Positions 9,009 through 16,379 of a stretch of DNA of 64,000 nucleotides are shown here, piece by piece. The notes beneath the pieces are model-generated. The model made no database searches, had not been told where the DNA came from, and saw only the letters and a program-made list of their open reading frames with translations. The position numbers were made by a program, and so were the translations under genes. Numbering within the stretch: the first letter of the stretch is position 1; the number at the start of each line of letters is the position of its first letter. This DNA comes from Capnocytophaga canis. Lineage in GTDB: Bacteria > Bacteroidota > Bacteroidia > Flavobacteriales > Flavobacteriaceae. The stretch covers positions 1 to 64,000 of the forward strand of contig NZ_CDOI01000101.1 of assembly GCF_000827555.1 (NCBI RefSeq), in the 5' to 3' direction.

Positions 9009-10400
9009 ATGTCAAAATTTAGAACTGAATCTGATTTGTTAGGTGATTTACAAGTGCCTTTTGATGCCTATTATGGGGTACAAACTCAACGAGCTATTGA
9101 CAATTTCCATATTTCAGGAAGTAAAATGAGTGATTTTCCGGAGTTTGTCCGTGCCATTGCTTATGTGAAACTGGCAGCTGCACAAACCAATCACGAGTTA
9201 GGATTGTTAAGTGACTCGTTGTTGAACGTCATTTCTCAAGCGTGTAATGAATTAATCGAAGGCAAGATGCACGATCAGTTCCCTGTGGATATGATTCAAG
9301 GAGGGGCTGGTACATCTGTGAATATGAATGCGAATGAAGTAATAGCAAACCGAGCTTTACAGATTATGGGACATGCGTTGGGAGACTATCAGCATTGCTC
9401 TCCTAATGACCATATAAATTTATCACAATCAACCAACGATGCCTACCCAACTACCATAAAATTGGCAATTATCCGAATGAATCAAACCTTGATTGAGCAT
9501 TTGAGATTATTGATAGCTTCATTCCGTAAAAAGGGAGTAGAATTTGCCGATGTGATCAAAATGGGACGAACCCAGTTGCAAGATGCTGTGCCGATGACTT
9601 TAGGACAAGAGTTTGAAGCTTTTGCCGCAACGTTGGAGGAGGAAATCACTCGTTTGCAATACAACGCTAATTTGTTTTTAGAAATTAATATGGGAGGAAC
9701 TGCCATCGGTACGGGTATCAATGCACCCAAAGAATTTCCTGCTGTATGTGCCAAAAAATTAGCAGATTTGACAGGAGAAGCATTCGTAGCTGCGTCGAAT
9801 TTAGTTGAAGCCACTCCCGATACCGGATCGTACGTAATCTACTCATCTGCATTGAAGCGTATGGCAGTTAAATTATCTAAAATATGTAACGATTTGCGTT
9901 TACTTTCTTCTGGTCCACGTGCTGGATTAAACGAAATTAACTTACCCCCGATGCAACCTGGTTCATCTATTATGCCGGGGAAAGTAAATCCTGTTATCCC
10001 CGAGGTGGTTAACCAAGTGTGTTACAAGATTATCGGAAATGACCTTACGGTTACTTTTGCCGCTGAAGCTGGTCAATTGCAATTGAATGTAATGGAACCT
10101 GTTATATGTCAGTCGATTATAGAATCTATTGTTTTTGTACAACGAGCTATAGAGACCCTCAGAACCAAGTGCATTGATGGCATTACAGCCAATCGTGAAG
10201 TATGTTTAAATATGGTAAAAAATAGTATCGGTATCGTTACTGCGTTGAATCCACATATAGGTTACAAAAACAGCACGAAAATTGCCAAAGAAGCCTTAGA
10301 AACAGGTAAATCAGTCTATGATTTGGTTTTAGAAAAAGGACTGCTTTCGCAAGAGCAGTTGGATACAATCTTAGACCCTAAAAATATGTTGGGAATATAA
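9009..10400 (+). CDS. aspA: Aspartate ammonia-lyase (aspartase)
   Basis: Cytosolic enzyme converting L-aspartate to fumarate and ammonia. The 463-residue protein belongs to the fumarase/aspartase superfamily: it has the signature GSSIMPGKVNP (about residues 317-327, the catalytic-serine loop), the substrate motif QSTNDAYPT (about 139-147) and GRTQLQDAVP. The start MSKFRTESDLLGDLQVP and IGTGINAPKEF favour aspartase over class II fumarase, but the families are close. The gene sits beside a DAACS symporter, forming a likely aspartate uptake and catabolism pair. Fumarate produced this way can serve as electron acceptor in capnophilic flavobacteria (inference). A strong terminator follows. Confidence 0.93.
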   Translation: MSKFRTESDLLGDLQVPFDAYYGVQTQRAIDNFHISGSKMSDFPEFVRAIAYVKLAAAQTNHELGLLSDSLLNVISQACNELIEGKMHDQFPVDMIQGGAGTSVNMNANEVIANRALQIMGHALGDYQHCSPNDHINLSQSTNDAYPTTIKLAIIRMNQTLIEHLRLLIASFRKKGVEFADVIKMGRTQLQDAVPMTLGQEFEAFAATLEEEITRLQYNANLFLEINMGGTAIGTGINAPKEFPAVCAKKLADLTGEAFVAASNLVEATPDTGSYVIYSSALKRMAVKLSKICNDLRLLSSGPRAGLNEINLPPMQPGSSIMPGKVNPVIPEVVNQVCYKIIGNDLTVTFAAEAGQLQLNVMEPVICQSIIESIVFVQRAIETLRTKCIDGITANREVCLNMVKNSIGIVTALNPHIGYKNSTKIAKEALETGKSVYDLVLEKGLLSQEQLDTILDPKNMLGI

Positions 10401-10425
10401 ACTTTTCTAAGCAATGATATTTTGG

Positions 10426-10476
10426 ATCTACCGTAAAAGTTAAAATGAATATTTTAACCTTTACGGTAGATTTTTT
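10426..10476 (+). terminator. Rho-independent terminator of aspA
   Basis: 21-bp stem with one mismatch: atctaccgtaaaagttaaaat (10426-10446), loop gaat, and its complement at 10451-10471, followed by a T run. Confidence 0.88.
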
Positions 10477-10533
10477 CTATTTGCTTGTCTATCAATTGTT
10501 TCTGTGAGGTGTTAATAGGTAAAAAAAAATACG

Positions 10534-10541
10534 TATCTTTG
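10534..10541 (+). promoter_or_regulatory. -7 promoter element of the GH3 gene
   Basis: TATCTTTG is an exact TAnnTTTG match, 24 bp upstream of ATG 10565. No good -33 TTTG at the expected distance. Confidence 0.6.
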
Positions 10542-10564
10542 CCAATATAAAATAAATACGTAGG

Positions 10565-12064
10565 ATGTCACTAAAATCGTTTGGAGCCAAACTATTTGCG
10601 TCTATTGTTAAGAGAAAAATAGACAAATGGGCAAAAAGGCCTATTGAAACGCAGCAAAACGTCTTTGAGGAACTTATTCGTAGAGCAAAACATACTGCTT
10701 TTGGCAAAGATCATGATTTTGAAAATATAAAAGACCATGCCGATTTCGTTAAAAAGGTGCCTGTTCGAGATTATGAAGACTTAAAACCTTATATTCAGCG
10801 TTTGATATCGGGCGAGAGAGATGTGCTTTGGAGAGGAAAACCACTTTATTTTGCTAAAACTTCGGGTACAACCAGCGGAACTAAGTATATTCCAATCACA
10901 AAAGAATCTATGCCCTATCAAGTACAAGCTGCACGAGATGCTTTTTTGTGTTATATTCACGAAACCAAAAAAGCTAATTTCGTTAACGGTAAAATGATTT
11001 TCTTACAAGGAAGTCCTGTTTTAGAGGAAAAAAATGGTATCAAAATAGGTAGGCTATCAGGGATTTCGGCACATTATGTGCCTCAATATCTACAAAAGAA
11101 CCGTGTTCCATCATGGGAAACCAACTGTATCGAAGATTGGGAAACCAAAGTAGATGCTATTGTTGAGGAAACTATTAGCGAAAATATGACCCTCATTAGC
11201 GGTATTCCTCCTTGGGTACAGATGTATTTCGAGCGACTTAAAGCAAAATCAGGTAAAAATATAGGTGATTTGTTTAAGAATTTTTCACTTTTTGTATATG
11301 GAGGGGTCAATTACGAGCCGTATCGCCAAAAGTTTGAACATCTTATCGGAAGAAAGGTCGATAGTATTGAGCTTTTTCCTGCCAGCGAAGGCTTTTTTGC
11401 TTTTCAAGATACGCAAACTGAGAGAGGAATGCTTTTGTTGCTCAATTCAGGTATATTTTATGAATTTATCAAGTCTGACGATTTTTTTTCAGAAAACCCA
11501 AAACGTCTGACCTTAGCTGAGGTAGAACTGAATGTAAATTATGTGATGATTATTTCGACCAATGCTGGGCTTTGGGCATATAATATTGGTGATACTGTTC
11601 AGTTTACAAGTTTAAATCCGTACCGAGTAATTGTTTCGGGACGTATAAAACATTTTATTTCGGCTTTTGGAGAACATGTCATCGCTAGTGAAATTGAAGA
11701 AGCTATGATTCAATCTATTCAAGGTACGGAGGTGCGGGTTTCCGAATTTACGGTAGCTCCACAGGTAAATCCTTCCGAAAATCAGTTGCCTTATCACGAA
11801 TGGTTTGTCGAATTTGAAAAAGAACCTGATAATATGGCAGATTTCGTCTCGAAATTAGACAATTTCCTACAGCAAAAGAATTCATATTACTTCGATTTGA
11901 TTCAAGGAAAGGTACTACAACCTTTGAAAATAACTAAAGTTGCCAAAGATGGATTCGTACGTTATATGAAACAAAGTGGTAAATTTGGAGGACAAAACAA
12001 AGTACAACGTTTGGCTAATGACCGAAAGATTGTTGAGCAACTAGAACTTGAAAATTTAAAATAA
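10565..12064 (+). CDS. GH3 auxin-responsive promoter family protein (acyl-adenylate ligase fold)
   Basis: 499-residue protein of the GH3 family, whose plant members join acyl acids to amino acids through acyl-adenylates. The ATP-binding P-loop-like motif is visible as KTSGTTSGTKYIP (about residues 99-111). Further conserved parts are YGGVNYEPYRQKF, ELFPASEGFFAFQD (adenylate-binding region), LWAYNIGDTVQF and GRIKHFISAFGEHV. The family is widespread in Bacteroidota but its bacterial substrate is unknown, so no pathway is assigned. It stands alone with its own promoter and converges with brnQ. Confidence 0.92.
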   Translation: MSLKSFGAKLFASIVKRKIDKWAKRPIETQQNVFEELIRRAKHTAFGKDHDFENIKDHADFVKKVPVRDYEDLKPYIQRLISGERDVLWRGKPLYFAKTSGTTSGTKYIPITKESMPYQVQAARDAFLCYIHETKKANFVNGKMIFLQGSPVLEEKNGIKIGRLSGISAHYVPQYLQKNRVPSWETNCIEDWETKVDAIVEETISENMTLISGIPPWVQMYFERLKAKSGKNIGDLFKNFSLFVYGGVNYEPYRQKFEHLIGRKVDSIELFPASEGFFAFQDTQTERGMLLLLNSGIFYEFIKSDDFFSENPKRLTLAEVELNVNYVMIISTNAGLWAYNIGDTVQFTSLNPYRVIVSGRIKHFISAFGEHVIASEIEEAMIQSIQGTEVRVSEFTVAPQVNPSENQLPYHEWFVEFEKEPDNMADFVSKLDNFLQQKNSYYFDLIQGKVLQPLKITKVAKDGFVRYMKQSGKFGGQNKVQRLANDRKIVEQLELENLK

Positions 12065-12139
12065 AAACTTTGACAGGAGTCCTACGGTTTGTCATAAAAT
12101 TTCGATAAAGTACGAAAAAGCATTTTTCTATTTACTTTT

Positions 12140-13438
12140 TTAATTTTGATTTCGATCCAAAGCAGTTCCAAAGACAAAAGCTATTAAGGATGGTAATAAC
12201 CATTCTAAGCTATATTCCTGTAATGGTAAATAGGATTTTAGAGTGCTTAACAACTCTTTTTGCATATCCAAATTGATTCCTACGGAAATTAAAGAAACGA
12301 TAGCGGTAGTAATGATACTTGCTACGTAGGGTTGTCGTATTTTTACGTATCGACCAAAAAGTAATAAATATAGTATTAATGCAAAGACAATCGGGTAGAT
12401 GAACAATAATATGTTGACAGCATATTTTATAATAGCATCTACTCCGTTAATGGATAAGACTACCGAAATCAGTGTGCAAAGAATAACGCTTAAACGATAA
12501 GGTATTTTTCCGTGTGATATTTTTTCAAAAATGCTTCCAGTGGCCGTAGTCAATGCAATTGCCGTGGTTAAACACGCGAAAGCAATAGCAATAGCTACTA
12601 CGAAAGTTCCTTTTTCTCCCAAGATGGAGGAGGAAATGTGCAATAGCAATTGCGTACGGGTACTGTTATCTTGCATTGGAAAATCGGTTGTAGCTCCCAA
12701 GTAAATTAATCCTCCATAGATGAGAAGCAATGAAATAGTAGACACCAGTCCTGCGGCAAGTGTTATCCTACTTCGTTCATTCTCAGAAGAGAACCCTTTG
12801 TCAATAACAGCTTCAATTATGACTCCTGCAAAAATTACCGATGCTAGTACATCTAATGTTTGGTAACCTTCAACAAATCCGAAAGAAAAAACCTCGGTTG
12901 CGGTCATTGTGCTTTCAGTAATGACATCAGGAGGGTTTATGACTCCCAGAACTACTAACAGTACCAATGATAGCAATAAAAAAGGGGTCAGAAACTTACC
13001 GATAATATCCACTGTTTTGGTTTTTGAAATTGATAATAGAAATACTGTTCCAAAAAATAGAATAGCGAAAACAACATTGCTAAATGAAGGAAAAGACGGT
13101 TGCACTCCAATTTCAAATACAGTGGCTCCTGTGCGTGGGATTGCTACTAACGGCCCGATACACAAGATGATTAGTATTGCCAACACATTGATTAACTTTG
13201 GATGAGTTCTATATCCCAAATCCGTAAACGAAAGTCCTGATTTTGAAATAACAAGTACACCAAGAAAAGGAGCTAAAATGGCTGTTAGGAAAAATCCTAC
13301 TAATGCCATTAGCCATTCATCGCCTGATTGAAGTCCTATGAAAGGAGGTAAAATCAAGTTTCCAGCTCCAAAAAACATAGCAAATAAGGCAAATCCAACA
13401 GTTGTTATAGTAAGAGTTTTATTTTTGTGTGTTTTCAT
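12140..13438 (-). CDS. brnQ: Branched-chain amino acid carrier (BrnQ, LIVCS family)
   Basis: 432-residue inner-membrane cation-coupled importer of leucine, isoleucine and valine. The N-terminus contains the family motif FAMFFGAGNLILPPFIG (about residues 17-33), followed by GDEWLMALVGFFLTAI, and the protein has about twelve hydrophobic segments. Other characteristic stretches are GFVEGYQTLDVLASVIFAG and FACLTTAIALTTATGS. Length is normal. It has a -7 element at 13471-13478 and is one of three amino-acid importers within 8 kb. Confidence 0.93.
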   Translation of the reverse strand: MKTHKNKTLTITTVGFALFAMFFGAGNLILPPFIGLQSGDEWLMALVGFFLTAILAPFLGVLVISKSGLSFTDLGYRTHPKLINVLAILIILCIGPLVAIPRTGATVFEIGVQPSFPSFSNVVFAILFFGTVFLLSISKTKTVDIIGKFLTPFLLLSLVLLVVLGVINPPDVITESTMTATEVFSFGFVEGYQTLDVLASVIFAGVIIEAVIDKGFSSENERSRITLAAGLVSTISLLLIYGGLIYLGATTDFPMQDNSTRTQLLLHISSSILGEKGTFVVAIAIAFACLTTAIALTTATGSIFEKISHGKIPYRLSVILCTLISVVLSINGVDAIIKYAVNILLFIYPIVFALILYLLLFGRYVKIRQPYVASIITTAIVSLISVGINLDMQKELLSTLKSYLPLQEYSLEWLLPSLIAFVFGTALDRNQN

Positions 13439-13470
13439 TCTTTAAGGTATAAAAGGTACTTATGTTTCTG

Positions 13471-13478
13471 CAAAAGTA
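13471..13478 (-). promoter_or_regulatory. -7 promoter element of brnQ
   Basis: Minus-strand TACTTTTG (13478-13471) is an exact TAnnTTTG; predicted start near 13465, leader about 27 nt. Confidence 0.6.
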
Positions 13479-13561
13479 AAAATAAAAAGGGTCTCTTGAA
13501 ATTTTTGTGATGTAAACTTCTTAAATTCCATTAGTAAGTGCAATTTTTTGGGATAGTTTTT

Positions 13562-13619
13562 CTCTCTTTTTCTTTGGGCTAGCCCAAAGAAAAAAGAGAG
13601 AAAGTAAAAAAACTTTCTC
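13562..13619. repeat. Long palindrome followed by a second hairpin
   Basis: Left arm 13562-13580 (core ctttgggct) and right arm 13581-13600 (core agcccaaag) form a near-perfect inverted repeat with only one extra base; a second hairpin, gagaaagt at 13598-13605 and actttctc at 13612-13619, overlaps its end. Similar purine/pyrimidine-rich palindromes occur as dispersed intergenic repeats in Flavobacteria. It could form a cruciform or act as a terminator, but no intact gene ends here. Confidence 0.7.
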
Positions 13620-13840
13620 CCTTCAAAACAAAAGATTTTCTATTTAGGGAACTCAAAATTGAATTCACAGAAAAATTACTAAAGCCATTTCATTTGGTCT
13701 GTGAACAATTGCAACTTACAGATTTACAACCTTCAACAAATCGTTTAATAGCATCAATTCCTTTTATGGTAAAAAGGACAGTTACTAAAAAGACAAAAAT
13801 TCTTTTAATAACAGACGCTTATTTTTCATTACCTTCATAA
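13606..13840 (+). pseudogene. Possible gene remnant (open frame without a start)
   Basis: From 13606 to a TAA at 13838-13840 one frame stays open for about 77 codons with an ordinary protein-like composition (for example KLLKPFHLVCEQLQLTDLQ and KTKILLITDAYFSLPS), but there is no usable start codon before 13766 and no recognised family. It may be the tail of a deleted gene whose 5' end was replaced by the palindrome at 13562-13619. Chance openness in AT-rich DNA is also possible. Confidence 0.3.
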
Positions 13841-13868
13841 TTCTGAAAAACTTTTTCGTAAAAGTAAA

Positions 13869-13899
13869 AATTGCGAGATTATCGTAAAATCTCGCAATT
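13869..13899. terminator. Hairpin terminator, copy 1
   Basis: 12-bp perfect stem aattgcgagatt / aatctcgcaatt with 7-nt loop atcgtaa. Read on the minus strand it follows the small membrane-protein gene and is followed by TTTTT, as a terminator. A nearly identical hairpin lies at 15456-15488. Confidence 0.8.
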
Positions 13900-13911
13900 C
13901 CATGAATAGAA

Positions 13912-14196
13912 TTAATTATAAAAAGTAGACGAAATTAATAACACTATGGTTATCAGGTTAATAATAAATATAAGTCTAAAGCTATTATCTTTTTTTATTA
14001 CTTTTATTAAACTAAAAATAAACATAAATAAAAGAAATAAAATCAATGGAATAGTCAGTAGTTCACCGAAAAAGCTAACAGAACCAACCATTATTTCATT
14101 ATTTAGTGAATGATAGTTAATTAACAGTAAAAATACAAAGTAACAAAAACAGAAAATACTTCCTGCCAAAAACCATCTTTGAGAATTTGTTTTCAT
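13912..14196 (-). CDS. Small hypothetical membrane protein
   Basis: 94 residues with three predicted transmembrane helices (about residues 9-27, 40-65 and 72-90) and a short positively charged loop KVIKKDNSFR between the second and third. No family is recognised. It ends 13 bp from hairpin copy 1, and structured element copy 1 lies 94 bp upstream, the same arrangement as the unrelated gene at 15493-15687. No TAnnTTTG is visible upstream on this strand. Reality as a gene is supported by its length in strongly hydrophobic sequence and by the matching terminator. Confidence 0.6.
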   Translation of the reverse strand: MKTNSQRWFLAGSIFCFCYFVFLLLINYHSLNNEIMVGSVSFFGELLTIPLILFLLFMFIFSLIKVIKKDNSFRLIFIINLITIVLLISSTFYN

Positions 14197-14290
14197 ATAA
14201 AAGTATGTTATAAATTAGTTATTTCACTGATTTTTTGAAGATTTGTTATTCACTTATGGAGATATATCAACAATGAGATTTTAGTATATC

Positions 14291-14436
14291 ATATTTTTGC
14301 ACTATTTTCCTATGAAGAAACTTCTCGTAGCTTAGAAATCTGTCAGAAAAACCTTTAAATGACATTTATCTTCGTATAATTTCCGCCAAGATAATGTTTT
14401 TTGCTGTAATAGGAAAATTATTTTGTAAAATGTTTT
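14291..14436 (+). ncRNA. Duplicated structured element, copy 1 (candidate small RNA)
   Basis: 146-bp element that recurs at 15771-15918 with a few substitutions. Outer stem ATTTTCCTAT (14304-14313) pairs with ATAGGAAAAT (14409-14418); inside are a small hairpin gaag-aaa-cttc and a larger one acatttatctt / aagataatgt with a 15-nt loop. TATTTTTG at 14292-14299 on the plus strand matches the -7 promoter consensus just before the outer stem, and a perfect inverted repeat ttttgtaaaa/ttttacaaaa follows it. It may be a small RNA, an mRNA leader structure or a small mobile repeat; strand and function are inferred only. Confidence 0.45.
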
Positions 14437-14856
14437 ACAAAACAATAAGTAATTGATTATTAGAAATTTTAAAAAATCATAAAGTTTTGAAAATATGATA
14501 ATTATATGTTGTACAGGAATGCGTTACAAAAAATGGAGTACAGTTTGTCGGTGTTAAAAATATATTTATATTCGCAACGAGTTTTAAAATTATTGTTCAT
14601 AACTATTTTTACTTTTACTCTTTTTAAAACAAGAAGCAAAGATTTTGGTTTCATAAAGAAACTGCTCAAAAACCATGTTGATATTTGTCAGCGTATACTA
14701 AGAACTACTCAAAAAATATTTTTTTTGTTTACAGTTTATAAGCATACAGAAATGGACATTTATCTTTCCTCCGGTAAGGACATAGTGAGTCAATTTAAGT
14801 TTATTATAGGAATAATTTGAGAATCTACTTGAATTACTTCTCTGAACATGTACTAT
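14437..14856. other. Non-coding stretch after structured element copy 1
   Basis: About 420 bp of very AT-rich DNA. A 104-codon frame at 14506-14820 has a lysine/phenylalanine-rich, family-less product and is judged spurious. No clear promoter for the 14857 gene was found. Confidence 0.4.
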
Positions 14857-15456
14857 ATGAAAAAATCAATTACATATTTGCTTATTATATGCGGTTTTTG
14901 CCTTTCAACAGCACAAAATACCGTAGAAAATGACACTATTTTTCTTAGTGAAGTCGTGGTAACACAATTTCAAAAAGAAAAATTAAATAAAATAGCTACT
15001 AAGGGAAGAAAAAATTACAGCATAGGAAGCTATTATAATACGTTTTTTGCTAATGAAATTAAAGTAGATAAGTGTTTTATAATCAAGAAAATAGTATTCT
15101 TTATAGAAAAAATAGAGAAAAATTACGACACGAAAGCAACCTTTGAATTAGTATTTTTTTCAGTAGGAGAAAACGGATTTCCTGATAAAAAATTGCATAG
15201 TCAAACACTATTATTTGAGTCTGTTAGGAAAAATAAATTGGAAATAAATATCGAAGATTTATCACCTAAATTCTGTGAAAATTTCTTTGTTGCACTGAAA
15301 AAAACTGAAGATACAAACAAAAAGTCAACAAATTACAGGATTTTAGGACACATGAACAAACGAAAGGAAATATACCTAAATTCAGAAAATAAAGGTTGGC
15401 ACAAACTCGAAGGAGGTAATTTAGCAATAGAAATTTATTATATAGAAGAGAAATAA
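14857..15456 (+). CDS. Secreted hypothetical protein, related to the 23264 gene product
   Basis: 199 residues with a signal peptide (MKKSITYLLIICGFCLSTAQ). ATG 14848 would add three residues; ATG 14857 gives the canonical signal start. After cleavage comes NDTIFLSEVVVTQFQKEKLN, resembling the linker that follows a carboxypeptidase-regulatory domain, then a C-terminal domain resembling that of the 23264 protein: KGRKNYSIGSYYNTFFANE here against TFHKKGVFLNSVPFGYEKA there, and a VFFSVGENGFPDKKLHSQTL strand block against FYNVDDRGFPKETLSKELF. The N-terminal carboxypeptidase-regulatory domain of the longer paralogue is absent. Function unknown. Its stop codon abuts hairpin copy 2. Confidence 0.7.
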   Translation: MKKSITYLLIICGFCLSTAQNTVENDTIFLSEVVVTQFQKEKLNKIATKGRKNYSIGSYYNTFFANEIKVDKCFIIKKIVFFIEKIEKNYDTKATFELVFFSVGENGFPDKKLHSQTLLFESVRKNKLEINIEDLSPKFCENFFVALKKTEDTNKKSTNYRILGHMNKRKEIYLNSENKGWHKLEGGNLAIEIYYIEEK

Positions 15457-15488
15457 AATTGCGAGATTATAGTAAAATCTCGCAATTT
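15456..15488. terminator. Hairpin terminator, copy 2 (between convergent genes)
   Basis: 13-bp perfect stem aaattgcgagatt / aatctcgcaattt, loop atagtaa, beginning at the last base of the plus-strand gene stop codon and lying just after the minus-strand gene at 15493. Placed to terminate both. Near-identical to 13869-13899. Confidence 0.82.
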
Positions 15489-15492
15489 AAAT

Positions 15493-15687
15493 TCAAAAAA
15501 ACGTTTTCTTTCCGAAAATATATCTAAAATAGTAGTACACATCGGCAAAAGGTACCCAAATATAAAACGATTTGTTTGTAATATTCTTATTATAAACCAA
15601 GTGAACGCGGACTTTATACTTTACGAACACAATAAAGCCTAACAAAAGTAATATTGATATTCCAAATAAAATAGGTAGTGTTTCCAT
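15493..15687 (-). CDS. Small hypothetical membrane protein
   Basis: 64 residues from METLPILFGISILLLLGF, with one clear N-terminal transmembrane helix, a basic stretch KYKVRVHLVYNK and a second aromatic-rich segment (WVPFADVYYYFRYIF). A longer frame could start at 15726, but the A/T-rich stretch before 15687 and the immediate hydrophobic start favour the shorter one. It is not visibly homologous to the 94-aa protein at 13912, although both lie between the same terminator hairpin and the same structured element. No function assigned. Confidence 0.5.
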   Translation of the reverse strand: METLPILFGISILLLLGFIVFVKYKVRVHLVYNKNITNKSFYIWVPFADVYYYFRYIFGKKTFF

Positions 15688-15770
15688 AGTTAAAAATTTT
15701 ATCGTACCACTTAAACATGAACACAACCAATCCTATGGTTTTAATTTAATGGACTGATTTTTAGAACATT

Positions 15771-15918
15771 ATATTTTGCACTATTTTCCTATGAAGAAAT
15801 TTCTCGTAGCTTAGAAATCTGTCAGAAAAAAACTTTAAATGACATTTATCTTCGTATGATTTTCGCTAAGATAATGTTTTTTGCTGTAATAGGAAAATAA
15901 TTTTTGTAAAATGTTTTT
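15771..15918 (+). ncRNA. Duplicated structured element, copy 2 (candidate small RNA)
   Basis: 148 bp, near-identical to 14291-14436. Outer stem ATTTTCCTAT (15783-15792) with ATAGGAAAAT (15889-15898). The substitutions between copies lie in the 15-nt loop, in a single-stranded linker and in one hairpin position where C becomes T, keeping a G-T(U) pair. The -7-like TATTTTG before the stem is one base short of the consensus. The palindrome that follows copy 1 is degraded here. Confidence 0.45.
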
Positions 15919-16152
15919 AGAAATAATATAAATCACAGAAAATAAATAAGTTAATTGTTTGATGTGTCTCTAAAGTTACAAAAAAAATATAATCAATATT
16001 AAAGAGAAATATAGGATAGAGCTCTATGTTACTATGTGGTTTTAATCATAATAAATTCTAAAAAATATTTCAGGAGTTTAACCTAATTAAAATACCCTAA
16101 AATTAAGTTTGTTTTTTCAAAATAAAGAACGACTTTTGCAGTTGCAATCCAT
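15919..16152. other. Non-coding gap before the small membrane-protein gene
   Basis: About 230 bp of AT-rich sequence after structured element copy 2, with no gene recognised. TTTG at 16135-16138 lies 14 bp before the -7 element of the next gene, shorter than the usual spacing. Confidence 0.4.
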
Positions 16153-16160
16153 TAATTTTG
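16153..16160 (+). promoter_or_regulatory. -7 promoter element of the 16166 gene
   Basis: TAATTTTG, an exact TAnnTTTG, ending 5 bp before ATG 16166. It implies a leaderless or nearly leaderless transcript and excludes the longer frame starting at TTG 16109. Confidence 0.6.
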
Positions 16161-16165
16161 CAGTT

Positions 16166-16348
16166 ATGACAATGAATAAAAATACTATTTTAGGGTATGC
16201 CACTTTGATTATGGTTGTTATGGGGTTGATTCTCATTGGTTTGGGGATTTTTAAATACAACGAAGTAGCAGGAATAGGTTTTGCTACTGTAGGGATAGGT
16301 TTTTTAGCCATCGCATGGGTGTTTAACTCGCTAAAAGGCAGAGTGTAA
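16166..16348 (+). CDS. Small two-helix membrane protein (CAL67264-like)
   Basis: 60 residues (58 if started at ATG 16172) with two hydrophobic helices separated by KYNEVAGIGF and a basic C-terminus SLKGRV. The pattern MNKNTILGYATLIMVVMGL and FATVGIGFLAIAWVFNSLKG resembles the small flavobacterial family named CAL67264, from memory and not verified by search. The promoter position rules out a start at 16109. It sits 31 bp upstream of the GapN-type dehydrogenase and is probably co-transcribed with it. Function unknown. Confidence 0.75.
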   Translation: MTMNKNTILGYATLIMVVMGLILIGLGIFKYNEVAGIGFATVGIGFLAIAWVFNSLKGRV

Positions 16349-16379
16349 TGCTTTAAATTATTAAACAGATTAATATAGA

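Noticed and set aside
14506-14820. 104-codon gene
   Set aside because: Phe/Lys/Ile-rich product without domain or signal peptide, no promoter, in a highly AT-rich gap; most likely chance.
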